Below are positions 42,583 through 52,663 of a DNA stretch of 64,000 bases, in pieces. Within the stretch, counting starts at the first letter, position 1, and every line of letters starts with the position of its first letter. The DNA lies in the NCBI GenBank assembly GCA_041984235.1, contig JBHIYN010000020.1, forward strand, positions 1 to 64,000. The letters are read 5' to 3'. Position numbers and translations under genes: made by a program. The stretch is from JBHIYN01 sp041984235. Its GTDB lineage: Bacteria > Pseudomonadota > Gammaproteobacteria > Ga0077536. The notes under the pieces were generated by a model, which ran no database searches, had not been told where the DNA came from, and saw only the letters and a program-made list of their open reading frames with translations.

Positions 42583-43785
42583 ATGGCCACATTGACGCAG
42601 AAACTGTTCGGGACGCGCCGCGACCTGTTCGCGTTGCTGCTGCTGGCAGCGGTCGTCCTGCTGATCATGCCGCTTTCGCTGGACATCTTCCGCCTCAATC
42701 TCGTCGGCAAGTACCTGACCTACGCGTTCGTCGCCGTCGGCCTGGTGCTGTGCTGGGGCTACGGGGGCATCCTCAGTCTGGGACAGGGCATCTTCTTCGG
42801 GCTCGGCGGCTACTGCATGGCGATGTTCCTCAAGCTCGAGGCCTCGGATCCGGAAAGTACCGCGATCCAGTCCACCCCTGGCATCCCCGATTTCATGGAC
42901 TGGAACCAGCTCACCGAACTGCCATGGTTCTGGGTGCCGTTCGAGAACTTCGGTTTTGCGCTGCTCGCAGTGGTCGCGGTACCGGCGGTATTCGCGCTGC
43001 TGATCGGCCTGGCCATGTTCAAACGTCGCGTCAGTGGTGTGTATTTCGCCATCATCACGCAGTCTATCGCCGCTATCCTGACCATTCTCATCATCGGCCA
43101 GCAGGGCCTCACCGGTGGCGTCAACGGGATTACCGACCTGCGTACCCTGCTCGGCTGGGACATCCGCACCGACAGCGCCCGTTATGTCCTCTACTACCTC
43201 AACGGCGCACTGCTGATCGGTTGCATCGTACTGGCCCGATTCATCCTCTCGAGCAAGGTCGGCAAGCTGCTGCTCGCGCTCAAGGACAAGGAAGACCGCG
43301 TGCGCTTCTCAGGATACGACGTGTCCAACTTCAAGATCTTCGTGTTCTGCGTGGCTGCCGTCTTCTCTGCGGTCGGCGGGGCCATGTTTACCCTGCAGGT
43401 CGGATTCATGTCACCGTCCTTCATCGGCATCGTGCCCTCGATTGAAATGGTCATCTTCGCCGCGGTGGGCGGCCGCATGTCACTGATCGGCGCAGTCTAC
43501 GGGACGCTGCTGGTGAATTACGGCAAGACAGTCTTCTCCGAGAGCTTTCCCGAGCTGTGGCTGTTCCTGATGGGAGCACTGTTCATCGGCGTGGTCATGG
43601 CTTTCCCCAACGGGCTCGCCGGCCTGGTGCGTTCCGACTGGATCAAACGACTGTTCGCGCGCCCGCCGCTGACCGCTATCGGCGGTGGCGCGGACGGCAA
43701 TCCGCCGTCACCGCCGGCTACAGTCGGGCCCCGCCCGTCTGCCGGCGAGACGCCCGTCCGGCACCAGGCCGTCGGTGAACATTGA
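42583..43785 (+). CDS. ABC transporter permease, UrtC/FmdF type (set 1)
   Basis: This 400-aa LivM-like permease shows CWGYGGILSLGQGIFFGLGGYCMAMF near residue 55 and TGGVNGITDLRTLLGWD in the periplasmic loop. It has about ten hydrophobic segments and a Pro/Gly-rich cytoplasmic tail. AAGGGAG lies upstream of the start. It forms the membrane channel with the preceding gene product. Confidence 0.9.
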   Translation: MATLTQKLFGTRRDLFALLLLAAVVLLIMPLSLDIFRLNLVGKYLTYAFVAVGLVLCWGYGGILSLGQGIFFGLGGYCMAMFLKLEASDPESTAIQSTPGIPDFMDWNQLTELPWFWVPFENFGFALLAVVAVPAVFALLIGLAMFKRRVSGVYFAIITQSIAAILTILIIGQQGLTGGVNGITDLRTLLGWDIRTDSARYVLYYLNGALLIGCIVLARFILSSKVGKLLLALKDKEDRVRFSGYDVSNFKIFVFCVAAVFSAVGGAMFTLQVGFMSPSFIGIVPSIEMVIFAAVGGRMSLIGAVYGTLLVNYGKTVFSESFPELWLFLMGALFIGVVMAFPNGLAGLVRSDWIKRLFARPPLTAIGGGADGNPPSPPATVGPRPSAGETPVRHQAVGEH

Positions 43786-43817
43786 CGGGCGCCGTTCCTC
43801 TATCCCGGAGTGTCTGC

Positions 43818-44564
43818 ATGACCAGCAATACCGACTTCCTGCTCGCGATCGAGAACCTCACGGTGTCTTTCGACGGATTCCAGGCTGTCAGTGATCTGAC
43901 TTTGTACGTCGACTACAACGAGCTGCGCGTCGTCATTGGCCCCAATGGCGCCGGCAAGACGACCCTGCTCGACCTCATATGCGGTCGAACGGCTGCCAGC
44001 AGCGGTTCGATACGTTTCAAGAACCGTGAACTGACGCGCATGCCCGAGCACAGGATCGTGCGCGAGGGGGTCGGTCGCAAGTTCCAGACGCCCTCGATCT
44101 ACGAGAACCTGACCGTCTACGAGAACCTGGAAGTGTCCTATCCCGAGGCGCGGGACGTGCTCAAGGCGCTGTTCTTCAGTGTCGACGAAACCATCGACCG
44201 CACCATCCGTGAGGTCGCGCATTCGATCTTCCTTGCCGACTGCCTCGACATGGAAGCCTCGCTACTCAGCCACGGGCAAAAGCAGTGGCTCGAGATCGGC
44301 ATGCTCCTGATCCAGGGACCCGAGCTGCTGATGCTCGATGAGCCTGTTGCCGGCATGAGTGTCAAGGAGCGTGAGCAAACGGCTGAATTGCTCAAACGTA
44401 TCTGCACCGACCGCGCGGTTATCGTCATCGAACATGATATGGACTTCGTCGAGAGTATCGCCAACCGGGTGACTGTGCTGCACCAGGGCAAGGTGCTGGC
44501 CGAGGGTCCGATGAGTGAGATCAAAGGCAACGAGAAGGTGGTCGAGGTTTACCTCGGACACTAA
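43818..44564 (+). CDS. ABC transporter ATPase, UrtD type (set 1)
   Basis: CCCGGAG precedes ATG 43818. The 248-aa ATPase has Walker A GPNGAGKTT (about residues 39-47) and the special UrtD signature LLSHGQKQWLEIGMLL in place of the common LSGGQ. Walker B LLMLDEPVAGM and the switch His in IEHDMDF are present. It is one of two ATPases powering set 1. Confidence 0.92.
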   Translation: MTSNTDFLLAIENLTVSFDGFQAVSDLTLYVDYNELRVVIGPNGAGKTTLLDLICGRTAASSGSIRFKNRELTRMPEHRIVREGVGRKFQTPSIYENLTVYENLEVSYPEARDVLKALFFSVDETIDRTIREVAHSIFLADCLDMEASLLSHGQKQWLEIGMLLIQGPELLMLDEPVAGMSVKEREQTAELLKRICTDRAVIVIEHDMDFVESIANRVTVLHQGKVLAEGPMSEIKGNEKVVEVYLGH

Positions 44565-44594
44565 CCCCTACATTGTCTGCCAGGAGAATTTCCG

Positions 44595-45284
44595 ATGCTT
44601 GAAATAACCGGTCTGGATGTCGCGTACGGACAGAGCCAGGTCATTCGCGGACTCGACCTCCAGGCCGCCCGCAACGAAACGGTGGCGGTGATGGGCCGCA
44701 ATGGCATGGGGAAGACGACTCTGTTCAAGTCACTCATCGGCATCCTGCCGGCTCGCGAGGGCAGTATCTGCGTCGACAGTATCGACGTCACCCGCATGCC
44801 GAGCCACCGGCGGGTGGCGAACGGCATTGCTTACGTACCGCAGGGTCGCATGATCTTTCCCACCCTGACAGTACGCGAGAACATAGAGACCGGGTTGGAA
44901 ACGGCAAAGACGCGTCGCATTCCCGACGAAATCTATGCCCTGTTCCCGGTCCTTTTCGAGATGCGCAACCGCAAGGGCGGCAACCTCTCGGGCGGCCAGC
45001 AGCAGCAACTCGCGATCGCGCGCGCGCTCGTATCCGAGCCCAGTGTACTGCTGCTCGACGAACCGACGGAGGGCATCCAGCCGTCGATCATCAAGGACAT
45101 CGCGCGCGTGCTGAACGAAATTCGCAAGCTGCGCGAAATCACCATCGTGGTCTCGGAACAGGTGCTGCATTTTGCCCTCGAAGTAGCCGATCGTATCGCC
45201 GTCATCGAACGCGGGGAGCTCGTCTACCAGGGCCCGCGCAGTGAGGTCGACACCGCGCGCATCAGCCAGTACCTGGCAGTCTGA
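44595..45284 (+). CDS. ABC transporter ATPase, UrtE type (set 1)
   Basis: AGGAGAA precedes ATG 44595. The 229-aa ATPase has Walker A GRNGMGKTT, the UrtE-type signature LSGGQQQQLAIARAL, Walker B VLLLDEPTEGIQPSI, and a switch region VVSEQVLHFA (Gln where other ABCs have His, usual in LivF/UrtE). It closes the five-gene transporter operon. Confidence 0.92.
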   Translation: MLEITGLDVAYGQSQVIRGLDLQAARNETVAVMGRNGMGKTTLFKSLIGILPAREGSICVDSIDVTRMPSHRRVANGIAYVPQGRMIFPTLTVRENIETGLETAKTRRIPDEIYALFPVLFEMRNRKGGNLSGGQQQQLAIARALVSEPSVLLLDEPTEGIQPSIIKDIARVLNEIRKLREITIVVSEQVLHFALEVADRIAVIERGELVYQGPRSEVDTARISQYLAV

Positions 45285-45320
45285 TCCGGCGCACCGCGGG
45301 CGCGATCGCGGCCCCTCCTG

Positions 45321-45338
45321 CACGCCGCGCGCGGCGTG
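45321..45338. repeat. 18-bp palindrome after the set 1 operon
   Basis: CACGCCGCG is followed directly by its complement CGCGGCGTG. There is no T tract. It lies between the last ATPase gene and the porin promoter and may form a stem-loop in the message. Confidence 0.5.
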
Positions 45339-45399
45339 TCGCTGCGCTGTGCCCGCGACGTTTGCAACGGGCGTACCGCGGCGGGGCGGCGACCCTTGG

Positions 45400-45412
45400 T
45401 TTAGTGCATAAA
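45400..45412 (+). promoter_or_regulatory. Putative enhancer site upstream of the porin gene
   Basis: TTTAGTGCATAAA is identical to the box at 40101-40113 and ends 61 bp before the -24 element at 45473. No clear ATGCACC partner is present 35 nt upstream here. Confidence 0.6.
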
Positions 45413-45472
45413 GCGCCATTCGCGAATTGCGGAAATTCCTTTAGTTAGTTGTTTTTTCTGATTTTTTCTCCT

Positions 45473-45488
45473 TGGCCCGCTTATTGCT
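45473..45488 (+). promoter_or_regulatory. Sigma-54 promoter of the porin-urtA unit
   Basis: TGGCCCGCTTATTGCT has exactly 10 nt between GG and GC and a canonical TTGC half. A T-rich segment lies immediately upstream. An open frame extends through this promoter, so the porin start must be downstream of it. Confidence 0.78.
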
Positions 45489-45558
45489 GCGGCGCGTCAT
45501 GGCATTTCGGCGCAAAGGCTCCGCGATGTCCTCAACAACAATCAGGGAGAAAACGGTG

Positions 45559-46749
45559 ATGACGAGCAAAGTTCGGAAATGCAAACGCGTTTCCAGGTCG
45601 CGGGTAACACTCGCGGCGATCACGCTGGCGCTTGTCGCGCCGGCCGTACTGGCCGGTGCGACCATCAAGGTCGACGAATACCAGTGGGTCAGTATCGGTG
45701 CAGGAGCACGCGCGGCATTTACTGCCGCGGAGGACGCCGCACCCAACGGTAACGACTATTCAAAGCAGTTCAACGTTCAGAGCACACGCTTGTATGTCAG
45801 CGGCCAGGTGCACAAGTTCGTCAAGCTGACCTTCAATTCGTTCTGTGAATCCTGCGTTTTCGGCCCGGACGCCTTTGACGCCGCCGGCACCGACGGCGAG
45901 CCGGATTCCGCAGGCGACTGGGAGATCCTCGACGTCATCGCACAGTTCGAGTTCAACGAGATGTTCAACGTCTGGATCGGCCGCATGCTGACGCCTGCCG
46001 ATCGCATCGAGATGAACGGCCCCTACTACGCACTCAGCTGGAACCAGTACAACGTTGCCTTGCTGCCATCCGACGGTCTCGGCGGCGCGGGCCTTCTCGG
46101 GCGTGACGATGGCGTCACGGTGTGGGGTGCTTTCGACAAGTTCGAGTATGCCGTCGGCGTGTTCGACGGCATCGACGGTGCAGCCACCGGGCCGAACGAT
46201 GACGACAACGTGATGATCGCCGCACGGCTGGAATACAACTTCCTCAACAAGGAACCCTCACCCGCCTATTACACCGCGAGCACCTATTTCGGCGATGTCG
46301 GTGACATCTTCACGGTCGGTTTCTCCGTCACCCACCAGGCCGACTTCTACGGCGTACCCGGAGCAGAAGGCGATTTCAGCGGCTACATCGTCGACGCCTT
46401 GTTCGAGAAGGTGCTGCCGAACGGCGGCGTGCTCAACCTCGAAGGTGAGTACAAGATCTTCGATACCGATGATTTCGCCGACGTGGATTCCTATTTCGTG
46501 ACCATCGGCTACATGTTCCCGCAGATCGTCGGTATCGGACGCTTTCAGCCCTACCTGCGCTACGTAGATAACGACTGGGACACCGCGCCCGACACCGACC
46601 TGGTCGAGATTGGGCTCAACTACCGCATCAAGGGCTACGACGCGTGGCTGAACTTCAACTACTCGACCGGCGATGCCGCGGTCGGCGGTGGCTCCAAGGC
46701 CGCTGGCGACAGTGACGTCTTCCAGATCGGCGTGCAGATCCAGATCTGA
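45559..46749 (+). CDS. fmdC: Outer-membrane porin, FmdC-like
   Basis: ATG 45559 follows AGGGAGA (45544-45550) and lies 71 bp after the sigma-54 promoter. The 396-aa product has a basic N-terminus and signal helix (VTLAAITLALVAPAVLAG), then a beta-barrel pattern of alternating Phe/Tyr strands: RLYVSGQVHKFVKLTFNS, MFNVWIGRMLTP, FEYAVGVFDG, then YFVTIGYMF and a terminal VFQIGVQIQI. FmdC is the porin of the Methylophilus formamide/urea cluster. It would bring amides and urea through the outer membrane. Confidence 0.82.
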   Translation: MTSKVRKCKRVSRSRVTLAAITLALVAPAVLAGATIKVDEYQWVSIGAGARAAFTAAEDAAPNGNDYSKQFNVQSTRLYVSGQVHKFVKLTFNSFCESCVFGPDAFDAAGTDGEPDSAGDWEILDVIAQFEFNEMFNVWIGRMLTPADRIEMNGPYYALSWNQYNVALLPSDGLGGAGLLGRDDGVTVWGAFDKFEYAVGVFDGIDGAATGPNDDDNVMIAARLEYNFLNKEPSPAYYTASTYFGDVGDIFTVGFSVTHQADFYGVPGAEGDFSGYIVDALFEKVLPNGGVLNLEGEYKIFDTDDFADVDSYFVTIGYMFPQIVGIGRFQPYLRYVDNDWDTAPDTDLVEIGLNYRIKGYDAWLNFNYSTGDAAVGGGSKAAGDSDVFQIGVQIQI

Positions 46750-46786
46750 CGCCCGTCCCCGGAACCCGAACGCAAGGAGAATCAAT

Positions 46787-48073
46787 GTGCTGAAGCACCT
46801 ATTTACCCGTATCCGGCTGGTCGTCGCGGTCACCCTGCTGACCTTGCCGCATGCGCAGGCCGCCGACACCATCAAGGTCGGCATCCTGCATTCACTGTCT
46901 GGCACCATGGCCATCAGCGAAACCACGCTCAAGGACACCATGCTCATGCTGATCAAGGAGCAGAACGCCAAGGGCGGACTGCTTGGCAAGCAGCTGGAGG
47001 CGGTGGTCGTGGACCCGGCTTCCAACTGGCCGCTGTTCGCCGAGAAGGCGCGCGAGCTCATCGCCAAGGAGAAGGTCTCCGCGGTCTTCGGCTGCTGGAC
47101 CTCGGTTTCGAGGAAATCAGTGCTGCCGGTGTTCGAGGAGCTCGACTCGTTGCTGTTCTACCCGGTGCAGTACGAGGGCGAGGAATCGTCCAAGAACGTG
47201 TTCTACACCGGCGCTGCACCCAACCAGCAGGCCATCCCTGCTGTTGACTACCTGATGAACGAGCTTGGCGTAAAGCGCTGGGTGTTGGCGGGTACCGATT
47301 ATGTATACCCGCGAACGACCAACAAGATCCTCGAAGCCTACCTCAAGGCCAAGGGCGTGCCGGCAACGGACATCATGATCAACTACACCCCGTTCGGCCA
47401 TTCCGACTGGCAATCCATCGTCGCCGACATCAAGAAATTCGGATCCACCGGGAGCAAGACGGCAGTGGTATCGACCATCAATGGCGATGCCAACGTGCCG
47501 TTTTACAAGGAGCTCGGCAACCAGGGCGTATCCGCGGAAGACATTCCGGTGGTCGCATTCTCGGTCGGCGAAGAAGAACTGTCCGGCATCGATACCAAGC
47601 CGCTGGTCGGCCACCTGGCCGCATGGAACTACTTCATGAGCGTCGATGCCGAGGTCAACGAGAGCTTCATCGATGACTGGCTCGGCTTTATCGGCGACGA
47701 CAAGCGGGTGACCAACGATCCGATGGAAGCGCACTACATCGGCTTCAACATGTGGGTAGAGGCGGTGAAGAAGGCCGGCACGACTGATCCGGCCGCCGTG
47801 CAGGACGCCATTATTGGTGTCGCGGTACCCAACCTGTCCGGTGGAGTCGCGACGATGATGCCGAACCACCACATCACCAAGCCCGTCCTGATCGGCGAGA
47901 TCCAGGACGATGGCCAGTTCGTCACCGTGTGGCAGACGCCAGGGACCGTGGTCGGCGACGCGTGGTCGGACTACCTGGAAGGATCACGAGACATCCTGGC
48001 GGACTGGCGCCCGCCGCTCAGCTGCGGGAACTACAACGTCAAGACCGGCAAGTGCTCGGGACAGAACTACTAG
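46787..48073 (+). CDS. urtA: Urea ABC transporter substrate-binding protein UrtA (set 2)
   Basis: AAGGAG (46774-46779) precedes GTG 46787. The ATG two bases earlier is closed by a stop after two codons. The 428-aa protein has a signal peptide ending near HAQA (about residue 25) and IKVGILHSLSGTMAISETTLKDT, the definitive UrtA start. FGCWTSVSRKSVLPVFEELDSLLFYPVQYEGEESSKN and a C-terminal KPVLIGEIQDDGQF follow. It is distinct from the set 1 protein. It follows the porin by 37 bp and is probably co-transcribed with it. Confidence 0.95.
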   Translation: MLKHLFTRIRLVVAVTLLTLPHAQAADTIKVGILHSLSGTMAISETTLKDTMLMLIKEQNAKGGLLGKQLEAVVVDPASNWPLFAEKARELIAKEKVSAVFGCWTSVSRKSVLPVFEELDSLLFYPVQYEGEESSKNVFYTGAAPNQQAIPAVDYLMNELGVKRWVLAGTDYVYPRTTNKILEAYLKAKGVPATDIMINYTPFGHSDWQSIVADIKKFGSTGSKTAVVSTINGDANVPFYKELGNQGVSAEDIPVVAFSVGEEELSGIDTKPLVGHLAAWNYFMSVDAEVNESFIDDWLGFIGDDKRVTNDPMEAHYIGFNMWVEAVKKAGTTDPAAVQDAIIGVAVPNLSGGVATMMPNHHITKPVLIGEIQDDGQFVTVWQTPGTVVGDAWSDYLEGSRDILADWRPPLSCGNYNVKTGKCSGQNY

Positions 48074-48105
48074 CCCTTCGGCGCTGCGCATGCTGACGTG
48101 AACCC

Positions 48106-48142
48106 GGCTGTCGGCCGGCCCCGCGCGGGCCGGCCGACAGCC
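48106..48142. repeat. Large perfect stem-loop between urtA and urtB
   Basis: GGCTGTCGGCCGGCCC pairs with its complement 16 of 16 around a CGCGC loop. No T tract follows. It probably ends or attenuates the porin-urtA message and may protect its 3' end, giving excess binding protein over the permeases. Confidence 0.7.
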
Positions 48143-48162
48143 CTCCCGCGTCAGTCGAGCCC

Positions 48163-48180
48163 GTGCATTTATGCACAAAA
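48163..48180. promoter_or_regulatory. Palindromic enhancer-like site upstream of urtB
   Basis: GTGCATTTATGCAC with a flanking AAAA reads TTTTGTGCATAAA on the minus strand, matching 12 of 13 positions of the box at 40101-40113. It lies about 114 bp upstream of the -24 element, further than in the other three promoters, and is the only fully palindromic copy. Confidence 0.6.
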
Positions 48181-48293
48181 CAAGGGCACAGCGAGGATCA
48201 CCAAGCTCACACTGCGCAACGCTGGCGCAGCGCGCCAGGCGCCGCTGGACGAAGTCGTCCCGATTGCGGCCCGAGCGGCCGTATCACGTCCCT

Positions 48294-48309
48294 TGGCACG
48301 CAGTATGCA
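48294..48309 (+). promoter_or_regulatory. Sigma-54 promoter of urtBCDE
   Basis: TGGCACGCAGTATGCA has the 10-nt GG-to-GC spacing and a full TGGCAC half. It lies inside an open frame that continues into urtB, so the urtB start must be downstream. Confidence 0.8.
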
Positions 48310-48375
48310 CGCCGGGTGCACACGAGCCACAGCACCACGGCATTACCGTCAATCCGCACAAGGCCGCCTCCAGAC

Positions 48376-50034
48376 GTGTTCCTGCATGATCTCCACTCCG
48401 CGCCCGTCGCCACAGTGCGCCTGCGCCCCGCCGCATCAGTACGCCTGTTGCTGCTGCTGGTGCTGCTGGGCCTTACCGCCACCCCGGCAGCTGCGGACGA
48501 CGACGCCTTCGCCACCGCGCTGGCGGCACTCGACACGCGCAGCTTCGACGACAAGGCAACCGCGATCGCCGCCCTGGCCGACTCCGCCCACCCACGCGCA
48601 GCCACGGTCATGCAGGCTTTGCTCGACGGTAATCTCTACCGGCTGAAGCGCGACGACAGCGTCGTCATCGCGGCCGAAACCGACGGGGGCTACGTGGTCA
48701 GCACGGCGCTCGACGGCCGCGAGCTCGGTACCGTTGGGAAGCGCAAGGTTCGACGGATCAATATCAACAACGCCCTGCGCACGCAGCTGCGCGGGCTCAT
48801 CGCACGTCTCGCCCTGAACGATCCCGATCCCGCGCGCCGCGTCACTGCCGTCGAGGCGATGGCGGGCAAAATTGACGAGCCGACCTATGCCGAGCTCAGC
48901 ACGATGCGCGAAACCGAGGATGACGAGCGCGTACGTGCGGCGATCGCAACCGTGCTCGCGATCAGCGATCTCGAAAGCGCGAACGCCGATGCCCGTGACG
49001 AGGCCATCACGCACCTGCGCGGGTCGCTCGACCCGCTCGCCCGCGGCCGCCTCGCGGCGCTTGCGGAAGACGAGGCCATGCCACGCCAGACTCGCCGTGC
49101 CGCCGCTTCGGCGCTGCGCGCCATCGAGAACCGCATCGCGCGCTACGAGCTCGCCCAGACCCTGTTCTTCGGCCTGAGCCTGGGCTCGGTCCTGGTACTC
49201 GCGGCCATTGGGCTCGCCATCACCTTTGGTGTGATGGGTGTCATCAACATGGCCCATGGCGAGCTGATCATGCTCGGCGCCTACACGACCTACGTCGTCC
49301 AGCTGTTGATGCCCGGACATCTCGAGTGGGCTTTGCTGGTAGCCATACCCTCCGCTTTCCTGGTCGCCGCCCTGACCGGCATCGTGATCGAACGCGGTGT
49401 GATCCGTTTCCTTTACGGTCGTCCGCTGGAAACGCTGCTGGCGACGTTCGGCGTCAGCCTGGTTCTGCAACAGACCGTCCGCTCGATCTTCTCGCCGCTG
49501 AATCGATCGGTCAGCACGCCGTCGTGGATGAGCGGTTCGATCGAAATCAACAGCGTGTTCTCGATGACCTACAACCGCCTCTACATCATCGTGTTCATGC
49601 TCATCGTGTTCGCGCTGCTGATGGCGGTTCTGCGTTACACGAGGCTCGGCCTGGAAGTGCGCGCCGTGGCCCAGAACCGGCCCATGGCCCGCGCTATCGG
49701 TGTGCGCGGCAACTGGGTCGACGCTTTGACCTTCGGCCTCGGCTCGGGCATCGCCGGTGTCGCCGGCGTGGCTCTGTCGCAACTTACCAACGTGGGCCCC
49801 AATCTCGGCCAGGCCTATATCGTCGATTCCTTCATGGTCGTGGTCTTCGGCGGCGTCGGCAACCTCTGGGGCACGCTGCTGGCCGGGCTGGGGCTGGGCG
49901 TTGCCAACAAGTTCCTCGAGCCCTGGGCCGGCGCAGTCATGGCCAAGATCCTGGTGCTCGTGTTCATCATCGTGTTCATTCAGAAACGCCCGCGCGGCCT
50001 GTTCCCGCAGCGCGGGCGCGCGGCGGAGGGCTAA
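48376..50034 (+). CDS. urtB: Urea ABC transporter permease UrtB (set 2)
   Basis: GTG 48376 is placed after the sigma-54 promoter; GTG 48415 is an alternative. The 552-aa product begins with a signal-like helix (SVRLLLLLVLLGLTATPAAA). A periplasmic domain of about 230 residues with HEAT-like helices (ARRVTAVEAMAGK, RVRAAIATVLAIS) follows, then a LivH-like permease with INMAHGELIMLGAYTTYVVQ. This N-terminal domain is the normal UrtB layout and is missing from the set 1 permease. Confidence 0.92.
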   Translation: MFLHDLHSAPVATVRLRPAASVRLLLLLVLLGLTATPAAADDDAFATALAALDTRSFDDKATAIAALADSAHPRAATVMQALLDGNLYRLKRDDSVVIAAETDGGYVVSTALDGRELGTVGKRKVRRININNALRTQLRGLIARLALNDPDPARRVTAVEAMAGKIDEPTYAELSTMRETEDDERVRAAIATVLAISDLESANADARDEAITHLRGSLDPLARGRLAALAEDEAMPRQTRRAAASALRAIENRIARYELAQTLFFGLSLGSVLVLAAIGLAITFGVMGVINMAHGELIMLGAYTTYVVQLLMPGHLEWALLVAIPSAFLVAALTGIVIERGVIRFLYGRPLETLLATFGVSLVLQQTVRSIFSPLNRSVSTPSWMSGSIEINSVFSMTYNRLYIIVFMLIVFALLMAVLRYTRLGLEVRAVAQNRPMARAIGVRGNWVDALTFGLGSGIAGVAGVALSQLTNVGPNLGQAYIVDSFMVVVFGGVGNLWGTLLAGLGLGVANKFLEPWAGAVMAKILVLVFIIVFIQKRPRGLFPQRGRAAEG

Positions 50035-50039
50035 CGGCG

Positions 50040-51121
50040 GTGCTCCGATCCTGGCTGCTCTCGGACCGCGGCGGCGCGATAATGCTGGCGGTGCTCGCCC
50101 TCGCGGCAATCCTCGTGCCGCTGGCCAACCTGCTGGTGCCGGGTGATTCGCCGCTGCACCTGTCGACTTACACGGTAACCCTGCTCGGCAAGTACCTGTG
50201 CTACGCGGTGCTCGCCCTCGCGCTCGACCTGGTATGGGGCTACTGCGGCGTGCTGAGCCTGGGCCACGGCGCCTTCTTCGCCCTCGGCGGTTACGCCATG
50301 GGCATGTACCTGATGCGGCAAATCGGCGAACGCGGCGTGTACGGGCACCCGCTGCTGCCCGACTTCATGGTCTTTCTCGACTGGTCCGAATTGCCCTGGT
50401 ACTGGTACGGCTTCGACCATTTCTGGTTCGCTTTGCTTGCGGTCGCACTCGTGCCCGGCGTGCTCGCCTTCGCCTTCGGCTGGCTTGCCTTCCGCTCGCG
50501 TGTAACGGGGGTCTACCTGTCGATTATCACGCAGGCGCTGACCTATGCCCTCATGCTCGCGTTTTTCCGCAACGAGATGGGTTTCGGCGGCAACAACGGG
50601 CTGACCGACTTCAAGGATCTGCTCGGCTTCGACCTGCAGGCCGACAGCACGCGGGTCGTCCTGTTCCTGGCCAGTGCGGCAGCACTTGCGTTTGCATACG
50701 TGGCGTGTCGGGCGGTGGTCCGATCGCGCCTGGGTCGCGTCGTGGTCGCGGTCCGCGATGCCGAGAACCGGGCGCGCTTCCTCGGCTACCGGGTCGAGTA
50801 CTTCAAGCTCTGGGTCTTCACATTTTCCGCGGTGCTGGCCGGTATCGCCGGCGCGCTCTACGTACCACAGGTCGGCATCATCAACCCGAGCGAGTTCCAG
50901 CCACTCAACTCGATCGAGCTCGTGATCTGGGTCGCCGTCGGTGGACGCGGCACGCTGTGGGGCGCGGCCACCGGGGCAATCCTGATCAATTATGCAAAAA
51001 CCACCTTCACTGCCGCGATGCCGGAGGTCTGGCTGTTCGCCCTTGGTGCCCTGTTCATCCTGAGCACGCTGCTGCTGCCGCGCGGTCTGGCCGGGTTGAT
51101 TCGACGCCGCGGAGAAGGCGC

Positions 51122-51125
<4 letters not shown>
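50040..51125 (+). CDS. urtC: Urea ABC transporter permease UrtC (set 2)
   Basis: GTG 50040 is 5 bp after the urtB stop with GGAGGG upstream. The 361-aa LivM-like permease has VWGYCGVLSLGHGAFFALGGYAMGMYLMRQIG and GFGGNNGLTDFKDLLGFDL, both UrtC hallmarks. The gene overlaps urtD at its stop. Confidence 0.94.
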
Positions 51126-51942
<817 letters not shown>

Positions 51943-51943
<1 letters not shown>

Positions 51944-52638
51944 TGCTCGAGCTTGCCGGTGTCAACCAGTTCTACGGCGAGAGCCATACCCTGTGGGACC
52001 TGGACCTGAGTGTGCCCGATGGTTCCTGCGTGTGCCTGACCGGGCGTAACGGCGTCGGCAAGACCACGCTGCTCTCCTGCATCATGGGCCTGCTGCCAGT
52101 GGCGTCCGGCACGGTGCATCTCGACGGCGACGACATCACCCGCCGCAACGCGGAGTCACGTGCGCGGGCCGGCGTCGGGTACGTGCCGCAGGGCCGGATG
52201 ATATTCCCGTTGCTGACGGTCGAAGAAAATCTGCGCATTGCGCTGCCAGCACGGCGCGACCGCTCGCGCGAGATCCCGCCGCTGGTGTTCGAAATCTTCC
52301 CGGTGCTGAAACGCATGCTGGGCCGGCGCGGCGGCGACCTCTCCGGCGGCCAGCAGCAACAGCTCGCGATCGCCCGCGCACTGGTGCTGGACCCGCGCCT
52401 GCTGCTGCTCGACGAACCGACCGAGGGCATCCAGCCCAATATCGTGCACGAGATCGGTGACGTCATCCTGCGTCTCAATCGCGAGCTCGGCCTGACCGTG
52501 CTGCTGGTAGAACAGAAGCTGCCATTCGCGCGCCGCGTCGCCGACCATTTCGTCATTCTGGACCGCGGGCGCGTGGTCGCTTCCTCGCCGGCCGACGCGC
52601 TGGACGAAGCCACCGTCAAGCGCTTTCTTACGGTGTAA
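51943..52638 (+). CDS. urtE: Urea ABC transporter ATPase UrtE (set 2)
   Basis: This 231-aa ATPase is translationally coupled to urtD. It has Walker A GRNGVGKTT, the signature LSGGQQQQLAIARAL, Walker B LLLLDEPTEGIQPNI, and LVEQKLPFARRVADHF as the switch region, all as in UrtE. It ends the urtBCDE unit 25 bp before the nickel permease. Confidence 0.94.
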
Positions 52639-52663
52639 CGGCAATGCGTCTCGGCCTCCCGCC

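Noticed and set aside
48163..48375. N-terminal extension of urtB
   Set aside because: It spans the enhancer-like site and the sigma-54 promoter at 48294, and the protein sequence there has no signal peptide or conserved pattern.
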